This document shows, piece by piece, positions 1 to 8,033 of a stretch of 34,330 nucleotides of DNA (positions within the stretch are counted from its first letter, which is position 1; the number at the start of each line of letters is the position of its first letter). Both the position numbers and the translations under genes were made by a program. Where the stretch lies: positions 6,737-41,066 of the forward strand of contig DAIDJC010000002.1 in the NCBI GenBank assembly GCA_027451565.1. The letters run 5' to 3'. The notes beneath the pieces are model-generated. The model was given only the letters and a program-made list of their open reading frames with translations. It made no database searches and was not told where the DNA came from. This DNA comes from Limisphaerales bacterium. GTDB lineage: Bacteria > Verrucomicrobiota > Verrucomicrobiia > Limisphaerales > UBA11358.

Positions 1-221
1 AGTTGGCCCTCCTGCAATCCTGGAAATTGCAGGCAAAGCTCCCAGGCCAGAACCAGGCCCAGGATGGCGTCGCCCAGGAATTCCAAGCGCTGGTTGTGCT
101 CCGGCTGGTGACAGCCAGGACGGCTGGAAGATGGATGTGTCAGCGCCAGCGCCAGGAGTTTTTCATCCCGGAAACGGCAGCCCAGCCGGTCCTGAAGTGT
201 CGTGAGGTCGGGCGCGGCCAT
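1..221 (-). CDS. rnc: Ribonuclease III, N-terminal part (runs off left edge)
   Basis: Reverse complement of 1-221 reads MAAPDLTTLQDRLGCRFRDEKLLALALTHPSSSRPGCHQPEHNQRLEFLGDAILGLVLAWELCLQFPGLQEGQ. The H-N-x-R-L-E-F-L-G-D-A motif is the RNase III signature. ATG directly follows the TGA of the upstream gene (tga|atg). Absent from the ORF track because it has no stop inside the window. Confidence 0.92.
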   Translation of the reverse strand, partial: MAAPDLTTLQDRLGCRFRDEKLLALALTHPSSSRPGCHQPEHNQRLEFLGDAILGLVLAWELCLQFPGLQEGQ

Positions 222-815
222 TCAAAGCGTGGCAGTTGTTTCAGCCGGGCTGGCCGGGGAATCTGGCGCCGACGCCTCGGCTGGCGGCGCCGGGTTGGCC
301 TCGCTTTCGGAAATGCCATGCTCCAAAAGCTGTGCCACATCTTTTTGGACCTGTTCCAATTGATCCAGTTTAAGGTCCGGGTCGGGAATGGTGAAAACAT
401 CCCCTTGACCGGGGTGTTCGTACACAAAAATCCTCCGGCCATCCTGCTTGATCGTTTCTTTGACCTTGAGGAGGCGTTTGCGTTCCAGCATGACTGCCAG
501 GATGTATGCCGCCGGCGCGTGCCGTGGATTATTGCGTTGGATCAACTTCCGGAGCAGGGACTCGGCGTTTTCCTTTTGGATCGGCTCCGGGGTTGGGGGT
601 GGCACTTCAAACACGCCCTGCCAATGGGACACAAAACCGGACTGGCGGAGGGATGGGGAGGCGGATTGTTTTTGCCAGCATGGCTCGCAAATATCTGACC
701 GGCGCAAACCGTGCCGTTCATCAAACAGCACGGTATGGTACGGCTGGCCGTTTGTAAAATCCACCTGGCAGGCGGCGCAGGTGCTGGCGCGGGATTGAAT
801 GTTCCATTCGTTCAT
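222..815 (-). CDS. Hypothetical protein with N-terminal CxxC...CxxC zinc-ribbon-like motif
   Basis: 197-aa ORF, CAAC...CEPC near N-terminus, directly abutting rnc. Confidence 0.75.
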   Translation of the reverse strand: MNEWNIQSRASTCAACQVDFTNGQPYHTVLFDERHGLRRSDICEPCWQKQSASPSLRQSGFVSHWQGVFEVPPPTPEPIQKENAESLLRKLIQRNNPRHAPAAYILAVMLERKRLLKVKETIKQDGRRIFVYEHPGQGDVFTIPDPDLKLDQLEQVQKDVAQLLEHGISESEANPAPPAEASAPDSPASPAETTATL

Positions 816-941
816 TTGCAGGTTAGTTTAGCACGATGTGGCCTGTGTCAAAGCTCCAAAGACTGGAAAGACCCGCAGCGCTTGCCCTCAGGTTCATCGC
901 GCCACTTCAGAAAACCTGACTGAAGGGAAACGGGTGGCGCC

Positions 942-1982
942 TCAGGATTTGGAGTGATACAACGCCACCAGCGCGGCGCCGATGGCCTGGGAAAGGTCAC
1001 CCAAGGCCGCTGGCTGGATTTTCATTCGCGCCCGCTGGGCCGGCCAGAGCAGAGGGGTGGCGGTCTCGCGCACGATTTTCAAATACCTCTCCCGAAAAGC
1101 TGGCGAAGTGGCTTCGTAATCCATGAGGCCGCCGCCAATGATGACAATTCCAGGGTCCAAGGTCATGGCCACATCAGCCACAAGCAGGCCCATGGCCCGG
1201 GCCTGAAAATCAAAAATGTCCAGGGCCAGGGGATCTCCCTGTTGAGCCCGTGAGCGCAGGGAAAGAACTTTTTCCTTGGGGGAAGCCGATGAGCGGGCCA
1301 GTTCGTGCCCGGGATGTTGAGGCAGTTTTTCCTCCAGCAAATGGGGCAATCCCGAAATGGCGGTGTAAGCCTCGTAACAACCCCAGGCGCGTCCGCAACC
1401 GCAGGGAAAGGGGCGTATGCCCCCAAGAAGGTGCAGAGGGGCCGGTGCGTGGCCGGTCTCCAAGCCAGCGAGTGTGTCCCCGTCCAAGGGCAGGCCATCA
1501 GGACCCACGTAGGCGCATCCCAAACCCGATCCGGGCATGAACATCAGAACCGTTGTGCGGGAATCACCGCGTGCCAGCCGCGCTTCGGCCACACCCCCGT
1601 AATTTCCATCATTGCCCATGATCAACGGCAACGGTCTCCCGCTGCGGGCAGCCAGGGCGGCGCTGTAATCCTTGTGCACATTCCATCCTTCAAAATTGGG
1701 TGGCAGGTTGGGGGTGCGTTCCATCACCCCATAGCTTTTATAGGGTCCCGGAATGGCAAGCCCCACCCCCTGGACCTGTCGCCATTCCAATTTGTTTTCA
1801 GCCAGAAATTCATCAATGGTCCCAATCCACCCGCGTATGACGGCTTCGCGCCCCTGTGCGGCCTGGGTGGGCCGCTGCAACAGCCGGGTTGTCACCGCAT
1901 CGCCATTTTTCCACACAGCCCCGATTTTTGTCGTGGTGGCGCCGCTGTCTGTTCCAATGAAAATGTCTTGATTCATGAGCAA
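942..1982 (-). CDS. ROK family sugar kinase / glucokinase-like
   Basis: N-terminal GTDSGATTTKIGAV nucleotide-binding motif; GNDGN; CGCGRAWGCYEAY matches the ROK CxCGxxGCxE zinc motif; DPGIVIIGGG. Confidence 0.9.
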   Translation of the reverse strand: MLMNQDIFIGTDSGATTTKIGAVWKNGDAVTTRLLQRPTQAAQGREAVIRGWIGTIDEFLAENKLEWRQVQGVGLAIPGPYKSYGVMERTPNLPPNFEGWNVHKDYSAALAARSGRPLPLIMGNDGNYGGVAEARLARGDSRTTVLMFMPGSGLGCAYVGPDGLPLDGDTLAGLETGHAPAPLHLLGGIRPFPCGCGRAWGCYEAYTAISGLPHLLEEKLPQHPGHELARSSASPKEKVLSLRSRAQQGDPLALDIFDFQARAMGLLVADVAMTLDPGIVIIGGGLMDYEATSPAFRERYLKIVRETATPLLWPAQRARMKIQPAALGDLSQAIGAALVALYHSKS

Positions 1983-2123
1983 AGTGTGTTTTGTGCTGCG
2001 TTAAATGAACCAGATTGCCGTGGAAGGCAAGATTTATTCGTTTTAAGGGCCGGCTTGGTTTAGCTTTTCAGGAATCTGAAACCGCACGAACGATTCATCT
2101 CCCTGCTCCGATCTCCCAGCCCT

Positions 2124-3110
2124 GTGCTGGCTTTGGCGCCCATGCAGGATGTCACCACGCTTTCCTTCATGTCCTTGGTGGCCCGGTATGGCGGGCCGGA
2201 CGTTTTTTGGACCGAATATTTCCGGGTCCATGGCGCGTCCCGGCCTGAAAAATGGATTCTTGACTCCATCCGACTCAATCCCACTCCAATACCCGTGGTG
2301 GCCCAGGTCATAGGCAATGACATTCCCGCCCTGGTGCGCACGGTGCGCGAATTGCAGCGGCACCCGGTCGCCGCCATTGATTTGAATCTAGGCTGCCCGG
2401 CTCCTGTGGTGTATCGAAAATGCGCCGGAGGCGGTTTATTGCGCCAGCCAGAACGCGTGGACGCCATTTTGGGTGCCCTGCGGGATGCCGTCCAGGTTCC
2501 TTTTACGGTCAAAACCAGGCTGGGATTCGAGGATGTCCGGGAATTTGATCGCTTGTTGGAGGTTTTTGCCCGGCATCCCATTGACCTGCTCACCATTCAT
2601 GCCCGCACTGTTCTGCAAATGTACCGGCCAGGCGTGCGGTATGACTTCATCAAACGCGCGGTGCAATGCTTAAAATGCCCCGTCCTGGCCAATGGCAATA
2701 TTTTCAGCCCGACCCAAGCCCGGCAGGTTCTCATGCAAACCGAATCCAAGGGGCTTATGATCGGGCGCGGAATCATTCGCAATCCCTGGTTGTTTGATCA
2801 AATTCGCGCCGACCAGGCGGGCAAATCCGGTCCCACCCCATCCGGGCGTGATGTCCTGGCCTACATCAGGGCCATCTGGGAGGCTGAAATCACGCCTGGC
2901 ATCCGGGAATCTGCCCAAGTCCAGCGAATGAAAAAATTCATCAATTTCATCGGCGAGGGTGTTGGCGCGGCTTTCCTGCATGAAATCCGCCGCACGGACA
3001 CAGAGGCCGGATTCTGGCGCATTTGCCGAGAATGGCTGGACCATGACCGGTTTATGCCGTTGGAACCCATTTCAAGCGGTTCGCCCGGTGTTGTCAGTCC
3101 GCCGGCTTAG
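2124..3110 (+). CDS. dus: tRNA-dihydrouridine synthase
   Basis: LALAPMQDVT, DLNLGCPAP, GGGLL, VKTRLGF, LTIHARTVLQMY, GLMIGRGIIRNPWLF are Dus family motifs. Start is probably GTG (2124); no upstream in-frame ATG. Confidence 0.9.
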   Translation: MLALAPMQDVTTLSFMSLVARYGGPDVFWTEYFRVHGASRPEKWILDSIRLNPTPIPVVAQVIGNDIPALVRTVRELQRHPVAAIDLNLGCPAPVVYRKCAGGGLLRQPERVDAILGALRDAVQVPFTVKTRLGFEDVREFDRLLEVFARHPIDLLTIHARTVLQMYRPGVRYDFIKRAVQCLKCPVLANGNIFSPTQARQVLMQTESKGLMIGRGIIRNPWLFDQIRADQAGKSGPTPSGRDVLAYIRAIWEAEITPGIRESAQVQRMKKFINFIGEGVGAAFLHEIRRTDTEAGFWRICREWLDHDRFMPLEPISSGSPGVVSPPA

Positions 3111-3120
3111 GTCTCTTCAG

Positions 3121-3927
3121 TTATGCAGGGGAGGCGGGCGATTTAAACCGGCTTTCCGAGATGATGTTTGACAGGCTGCCATCGTAGAAAAGGTTGCGGT
3201 AGGCTTCGATTTCAACCAAGTGCTGGTCGGTGGTGTGGTGGCGTTGCAGAAGGTATTTCAGTTCTTCCAGGTTGGAAGACCATTTGAAGCCGTTGAAAAA
3301 CTGCACCCCTTCAAACTGCGTTTTATACAAGGCCCGGTCCGAATAGCAGGTGCCAAGGTAAAGTTGTCCCACGCCCCTTCGGGCCAGGATTTCAGCAGCC
3401 GAGGTCATCATGAACATGCCCAGGCTGCGGTTGGCGTAGGCAAGGTCATAAAATGCATAATAATAATAAGCCAGCCTGGAACCCTCCATGTAGAGGGTGG
3501 CCACCCCCACCTCCTTGCCCGTCGTCTTGTCTGTATATACCAAAAGATGCGAAATGATGGGATTGCTGAACAGGGAATCCAACCGATCCCACGTCATGAC
3601 ATTCCGGCCAAACTTGACATCCGCATAATTTTTGAAAAAGGCCCGCCGCGCCGGGGTGTAGTCAAAATCTTCGCGCGCCACCAATTGAACGACTATTCCC
3701 TCGCCTTTGCGCAGGATCCGCCGGTTTTCCGAGGACAATTGAAATTCATTCAGGTGAAGTCGGATCTGGCGGCAAAGATAAAAGCGGTCCAATTGGCGTG
3801 AGGACGGCAAAAAGCCGGCTTCGAAAATGTCGCCTGCCGTTTCACCTGGCTCGGGAATGGCCCAGATGGCGTAGGCGAATTGGTAATGAATGTAGTCGGC
3901 GGTCTGCTCGGAAAAAATCAATTTCAT
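3121..3927 (-). CDS. Arginyl-tRNA--protein transferase-like (ATE/Bpt) protein with degenerate N-terminal domain
   Basis: GNAT-like C-terminal pattern (YYYYAFYDLAYANRSLGMFMMTSAAEILARRGVGQLYLGTCYSDRALYKTQFEGVQFFNGFKW) resembles the ATE C-terminal domain; N-terminal residues resemble ATE_N without the Cys pairs. Confidence 0.7.
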   Translation of the reverse strand: MKLIFSEQTADYIHYQFAYAIWAIPEPGETAGDIFEAGFLPSSRQLDRFYLCRQIRLHLNEFQLSSENRRILRKGEGIVVQLVAREDFDYTPARRAFFKNYADVKFGRNVMTWDRLDSLFSNPIISHLLVYTDKTTGKEVGVATLYMEGSRLAYYYYAFYDLAYANRSLGMFMMTSAAEILARRGVGQLYLGTCYSDRALYKTQFEGVQFFNGFKWSSNLEELKYLLQRHHTTDQHLVEIEAYRNLFYDGSLSNIISESRFKSPASPA

Positions 3928-4209
3928 TTTGTTTCGGAGGGCTTCAGCCTGGTTTGGCCTTTCAGGCCAATCAGCCGGGGATGTAACCCTCGCATGCTGT
4001 CATCGGTCATACAGGCTCCGGGCAAGGAACGCAAGTTTGGGACGCCTTTGAACGATTTTTTTATTCCAATTCATATCCTTTCCCCCTTTTTTCCTATTCC
4101 CCGCAAAAAGGCGGGGCGGGCGAGACCGAACCATACCGCCCCCGGGCATAAGGAAGAGGGGGAATGCTGGCCCTGCGCATGCAGACCAGGTTGGCATTTG
4201 TTTTTTATC

Positions 4210-5451
4210 ATGTATATTGGCAATATGTTGGCCACACCGGAATGGATTTTTGAAACCACCCAGCAGGGATGGTTGCGTGATGCCATTGCCAAATCCGGCA
4301 GTTTGCCCATATATCGCCGCCACGGCATATTTTCAGAGCCGGAACTGGATCGGTTCCCCATTTTGACCAAAAAGGAAATGCGGGAGGGTTTTCCCGATAA
4401 TTTTCTGCCTCAAGCCTCCTTGGATGATCTTTTGAACAAAAGCCTCGTGGAACTGGAGCACACCTCTGGCACGTCCGAAGAACGGTTGCCGGTGTTTTTT
4501 GAGCGGGGATGGTGGGATCGTCAGGAGGCGAAAGCTTTGCGGATGAATGAATGCATTCGTCAATGCTTGGAAGGCGCGCAGGCGCCGCGGCGCGCCACGC
4601 TCACGGCGCCTTCCTGCAATGGATTGACCTGCCCCACTGTTTGGATGTCCCGGGAGCAGCGGACCATTGGCGGAACTCTGTTTGTCAACCTGGCCCGCAT
4701 TCCCTTCCTGCTCACCCAGTCAGAACTGCAGCGCATGGCGCGTGAAATCATGGAATGGGAGCCCCTGTTTTTGGACCTTGACCCAGTGCATGGAACACGT
4801 TTTGCACTTTATTGCGAAAAAGAGGGGATTCGGTTTCCATCAGTCAAATTCATCCTGACCAGCTACGAATTCACCAGCGTGGTGCACCGTCGAATCCTTT
4901 CCCGGGTTTTTCAGGTGCCGGTTTGGAATCTCTACGGGTCCACGGAAACCGGCCATTTGCTGATGGAAACTGTTGGAGGGCTGATGAGGCCCTCAGTGGA
5001 AACCGCCTTTTTGGAACTGGAGCAAACGGATGAGCAAGGTGTGGGCCCGCTCCTGGTCACCACTCTTTCCAATGCCTACATGCCCCTGGTGCGCTATCGG
5101 ATCGGTGACCTTGCCCAGAGAGTGGGGTCCCCTTACGCCTCGCATTATCGCATCCATGGCCGGACCCGTGATGCCTTGCGTTCGAGGGATGGCCGGCGGG
5201 TGACCACCTTGCAAATAGATGAGTGCCTCTCGGGTCTTTCAGGTGTGGCCCACTATGAACTCCGGCAGGAAAAAACCGGGCATGCCATGTTTCGTTATGT
5301 CCCTGATTCAGCGCCGCCCCCCGATGGGGAATTAAACGAAGCCATCGAACAAGTAGGGGCCTTGCTTGGCATGCCGGTGGAAAAGGTGCCCGCTGCCACC
5401 CTGGTGCCGGCTGCGTCCGGCAAATTCAGACTGACCATCCCGGCAGCCTGA
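4210..5451 (+). CDS. PaaK/CapK-like adenylate-forming enzyme
   Basis: LEHTSGTSEERLPVFF (AMP-binding P-loop), YGSTETGHLL, YRIGDLA motifs. ORF track extends to 3880 but ATG at 4210 (MYIGNMLATPEWIFETT) is the plausible start. Confidence 0.78.
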   Translation: MYIGNMLATPEWIFETTQQGWLRDAIAKSGSLPIYRRHGIFSEPELDRFPILTKKEMREGFPDNFLPQASLDDLLNKSLVELEHTSGTSEERLPVFFERGWWDRQEAKALRMNECIRQCLEGAQAPRRATLTAPSCNGLTCPTVWMSREQRTIGGTLFVNLARIPFLLTQSELQRMAREIMEWEPLFLDLDPVHGTRFALYCEKEGIRFPSVKFILTSYEFTSVVHRRILSRVFQVPVWNLYGSTETGHLLMETVGGLMRPSVETAFLELEQTDEQGVGPLLVTTLSNAYMPLVRYRIGDLAQRVGSPYASHYRIHGRTRDALRSRDGRRVTTLQIDECLSGLSGVAHYELRQEKTGHAMFRYVPDSAPPPDGELNEAIEQVGALLGMPVEKVPAATLVPAASGKFRLTIPAA

Positions 5452-5488
5452 GCCGCGGCCGCGCCGGTTGCCGTGCCCGGACGGCATT

Positions 5489-6376
5489 TCACACGTAGAG
5501 AAACACGTAAACTGCGAACGAAACAGCCGCCAGCCCGGCTGCAGCCGCCAGCGACCATAAAAAATTCCTCTTGCGCGCCGCCACGGCAAAAGTGGCAATG
5601 ATCACAGCTAATTGCGCTGCCAACATTCCAAAAAAGAACCGGGAACTCCGGCGATGATGGTTTTCCGCAGAGGCGTTGTTTTGACGAACCTGCAATTCAT
5701 AAACATTGGCGATGGTATAATTCAGCTTGGATTCCTCGTCGTATCGAGCCTCCGTGTACCTCAACCGGGCGAAAGTAAAATTCCGGAATGTTTGGTTTTC
5801 CCCGTTCATCAGCCTGGCATCCAATTCATCCACATGCTGGTTGATGCCCTTGATGTCGCGGTCAAAATTCCGGGCGGCATCATCCGCGGCCAGCAGTGCG
5901 GCATCCAGGTCCTGGGCGCGCACATGCGCAAGGTCAGCCATGATTTCCTTTTCCGGCGCATTCTTGGACAAGGCATCCAGCGCAGATCGGACAGGCTCGG
6001 TCAATTGAAGGCTGGCCGGGTGGGGAAGAACAACTGAGGTGAGGGCCTGGACGGTGGCGGGGTCCTGCCCTGTCAACGCGGCGGGGTCCAGCGAGTGAAC
6101 CGGCACGGAGGCGGCCAGAAGGTCCAGGGTGTTTTCGGCGGTGGCGCTGCGCAATTTCTTGGCTTGGTAATAACTCCACTGGTCACCGGCCTTGGCCTGC
6201 AACTGGGCGGCGAAGGACCTGTCGTATTGGGCCTTGGTCATTTCGCTGGAGGCCAGCCCCGCCAGCATCGTGGAGAGAACAGCCATCACCACCGGGGTGG
6301 CCGCAAGGATTTTGCCCCAGGCTGTCTGGGGTAATTCTGCCTTGAGACTTTCTGGAATTTCAATTTTTTGTGCCAT
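5489..6376 (-). CDS. DUF4337-like membrane protein
   Basis: Single N-terminal TM after MAQKIEIPESLKAELPQTAWGKILAATPVVMAVLSTMLAGL, QWSYYQAKK motif, two C-terminal TM helices; overall DUF4337 pattern. Confidence 0.65.
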   Translation of the reverse strand: MAQKIEIPESLKAELPQTAWGKILAATPVVMAVLSTMLAGLASSEMTKAQYDRSFAAQLQAKAGDQWSYYQAKKLRSATAENTLDLLAASVPVHSLDPAALTGQDPATVQALTSVVLPHPASLQLTEPVRSALDALSKNAPEKEIMADLAHVRAQDLDAALLAADDAARNFDRDIKGINQHVDELDARLMNGENQTFRNFTFARLRYTEARYDEESKLNYTIANVYELQVRQNNASAENHHRRSSRFFFGMLAAQLAVIIATFAVAARKRNFLWSLAAAAGLAAVSFAVYVFLYV

Positions 6377-6497
6377 GGTCTTTGAGCATTTTCATCCGAA
6401 TCGTGTCCAAGCCTAGCATCTTTCGGCCTGCCCGCCAATCGGTAAAGCAGACCGGCCGGGACGGGTTGAAGGCGGATGCTCCTTCCACCCGCGCCTT

Positions 6498-7025
6498 GTG
6501 CGGACATTATCTTGTAGGTGTGGTGTTCGGATGAAAACGGATCAAACTGCGGGAAAAATGCTGAATCAACCTGCGGCACGGGCCATTTACCATGGCGTGC
6601 TGCTGGCAAGGAACTATTTTCGGTGTACGGGAAGCAATTTGGCGGGAATCCAGCCGCCTGCTTTGGAGGAAGACTGGGGCAGGTGGCTTTTTGAAGCTCC
6701 ATTTGTCCTGCTTTCCCATGGCACCGAGCCGGATCCGGTGCTGAACTATGGAAACAGGATGGCCTTGGATTTGTGGGAAATGGACTGGGCACAATTCACC
6801 GCCATGCCATCCCGGCTCACTGCGGAAACTCCTGAGCGCGAGGAGCGGGCGCGGCTCCTTGAATCGGTCTCCAGGCAGGGTTGCTCCTCCAATTACAGCG
6901 GCGTGCGGTTCGCCCGTTCGGGTCGGCGTTTTCGCATTGTCAACGCCTCGGTTTGGAACGTCCTTGACGCTGATGGCAGCCCCTGTGGCCAGGCGGCTTT
7001 TTTTGAGAAATGGGAATGGTTGTGA
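6498..7025 (+). CDS. MEKHLA domain-containing protein
   Basis: LNYGNRMALDLWEMDWAQFTAMPSRLTAE...R.ERARLL...GYSGVRF..SGRRF.I.NA..WN..D..G...GQAAFF is a PAS-like MEKHLA pattern. Start could be the ATG at 6531 (MKTDQ). Confidence 0.72.
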   Translation: MRTLSCRCGVRMKTDQTAGKMLNQPAARAIYHGVLLARNYFRCTGSNLAGIQPPALEEDWGRWLFEAPFVLLSHGTEPDPVLNYGNRMALDLWEMDWAQFTAMPSRLTAETPEREERARLLESVSRQGCSSNYSGVRFARSGRRFRIVNASVWNVLDADGSPCGQAAFFEKWEWL

Positions 7026-7601
7026 AGCTTTCGTGAAAATTTCGAAGCCATCCCGGGGCTTGCCGGGGATCAGCATTTTTAAAAATTCAGGGCCTATTGA
7101 CGAAAACCCTGTCCAGAGCCAATTATCAGCCTATGCAGCAATTCATCAGTGGTTTTACGTCGGATGAGGGCGGATTGATTCTTCAGGCCGCCGGTAAGGC
7201 CAACGCGTTTTTTTAAGGTCGCGGCGGGACTTCTCCTCATTGATTCTGAATGAGGCGGTTTTCTCCAAGAAGGGAGGCGCCTCTTTGGGTCTTCAGCGGC
7301 AATAGCGCGGTTAATGCTCGGCGTTGGCGGGTTTCCGGTTGTTCCGGCATGGCGCTTCTCTTTGCGGTTTAACAAGGAGAGGTTTAGCGGAAAGAAATCC
7401 GTTATTGAACTGATTAAGACTTGCCTGTTGCGATGGGACAGCGCGGAAATGGCAGTGAGGCGGGCAATGAGCCGGCGGCATCATGCACGAAAGAATGCCA
7501 TCGGCCCGGCACTCCAAAAAAGCCAGACCGGAGGCTTCCATTTTGAAGTGATCCCAACAGAGCCGAACCGGGATCACGGACGCCATTCTAGGCATCCATC
7601 C

Positions 7602-7904
7602 TCATTGATCGGCACGGGTTGGAAAAATCGCCAGCCGCCTTCCACTCTGAAATTGCGGTCCCAATTGTTTCAAAGATTTTATTTTTGGAAACAAATCAGG
7701 AATCGAAACACCAAGCAATTTGGCCAAAAAGACCAGTTCACAATCAGGCACCCGGCGCAATTGGGCCTCCAGTTTGCCTAATGATCCGACGCTTATGCTC
7801 CAGCCTTGAAGTTGAAGCCTCCGGGCGAGAGCTGATTGAGACCAGCCTTTGCGATTACGGTGTTTCCGCACTTGTGGTCCGACAATGTTCAGCGCCAGCT
7901 TCAT
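7602..7904 (-). CDS. XRE-family helix-turn-helix transcriptional regulator
   Basis: VRKHRNRKGWSQSALARRLQLQGWSISVGSLGKLEAQLRRVPDCELVFLAKLLGVSIPDLFP: canonical HTH_3 spacing. Confidence 0.82.
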   Translation of the reverse strand: MKLALNIVGPQVRKHRNRKGWSQSALARRLQLQGWSISVGSLGKLEAQLRRVPDCELVFLAKLLGVSIPDLFPKIKSLKQLGPQFQSGRRLAIFPTRADQ

Positions 7905-8033
7905 CGGATCAGGCTAGGCGCATCGAAAAACACAATTTACTCCCACATGAGAATGATAAAATATATTCCGTTGCCTGGATGGAGACGATGTGCTTTACTG
8001 GGCGGGTTTAAGTTAGAAAAGGAAATCATTATC

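Noticed and set aside
3-698. 231-aa plus-strand ORF at the left edge
   Set aside because: Antisense to rnc and the 222-815 gene, both of which have better support; no family motifs.
3220-3801. 193-aa plus-strand ORF
   Set aside because: Shadow ORF opposite the ATE-like gene.
3880-4209. N-terminal extension of the adenylate-forming enzyme
   Set aside because: Overlaps the start of the divergent ATE-like gene and shows no domain-like sequence; ATG 4210 preferred.
7836-8033. N-terminal extension of the RHS ORF
   Set aside because: Overlaps the divergent XRE gene and places the signal peptide internally; ATG 8034 with upstream purine-rich stretch fits better.
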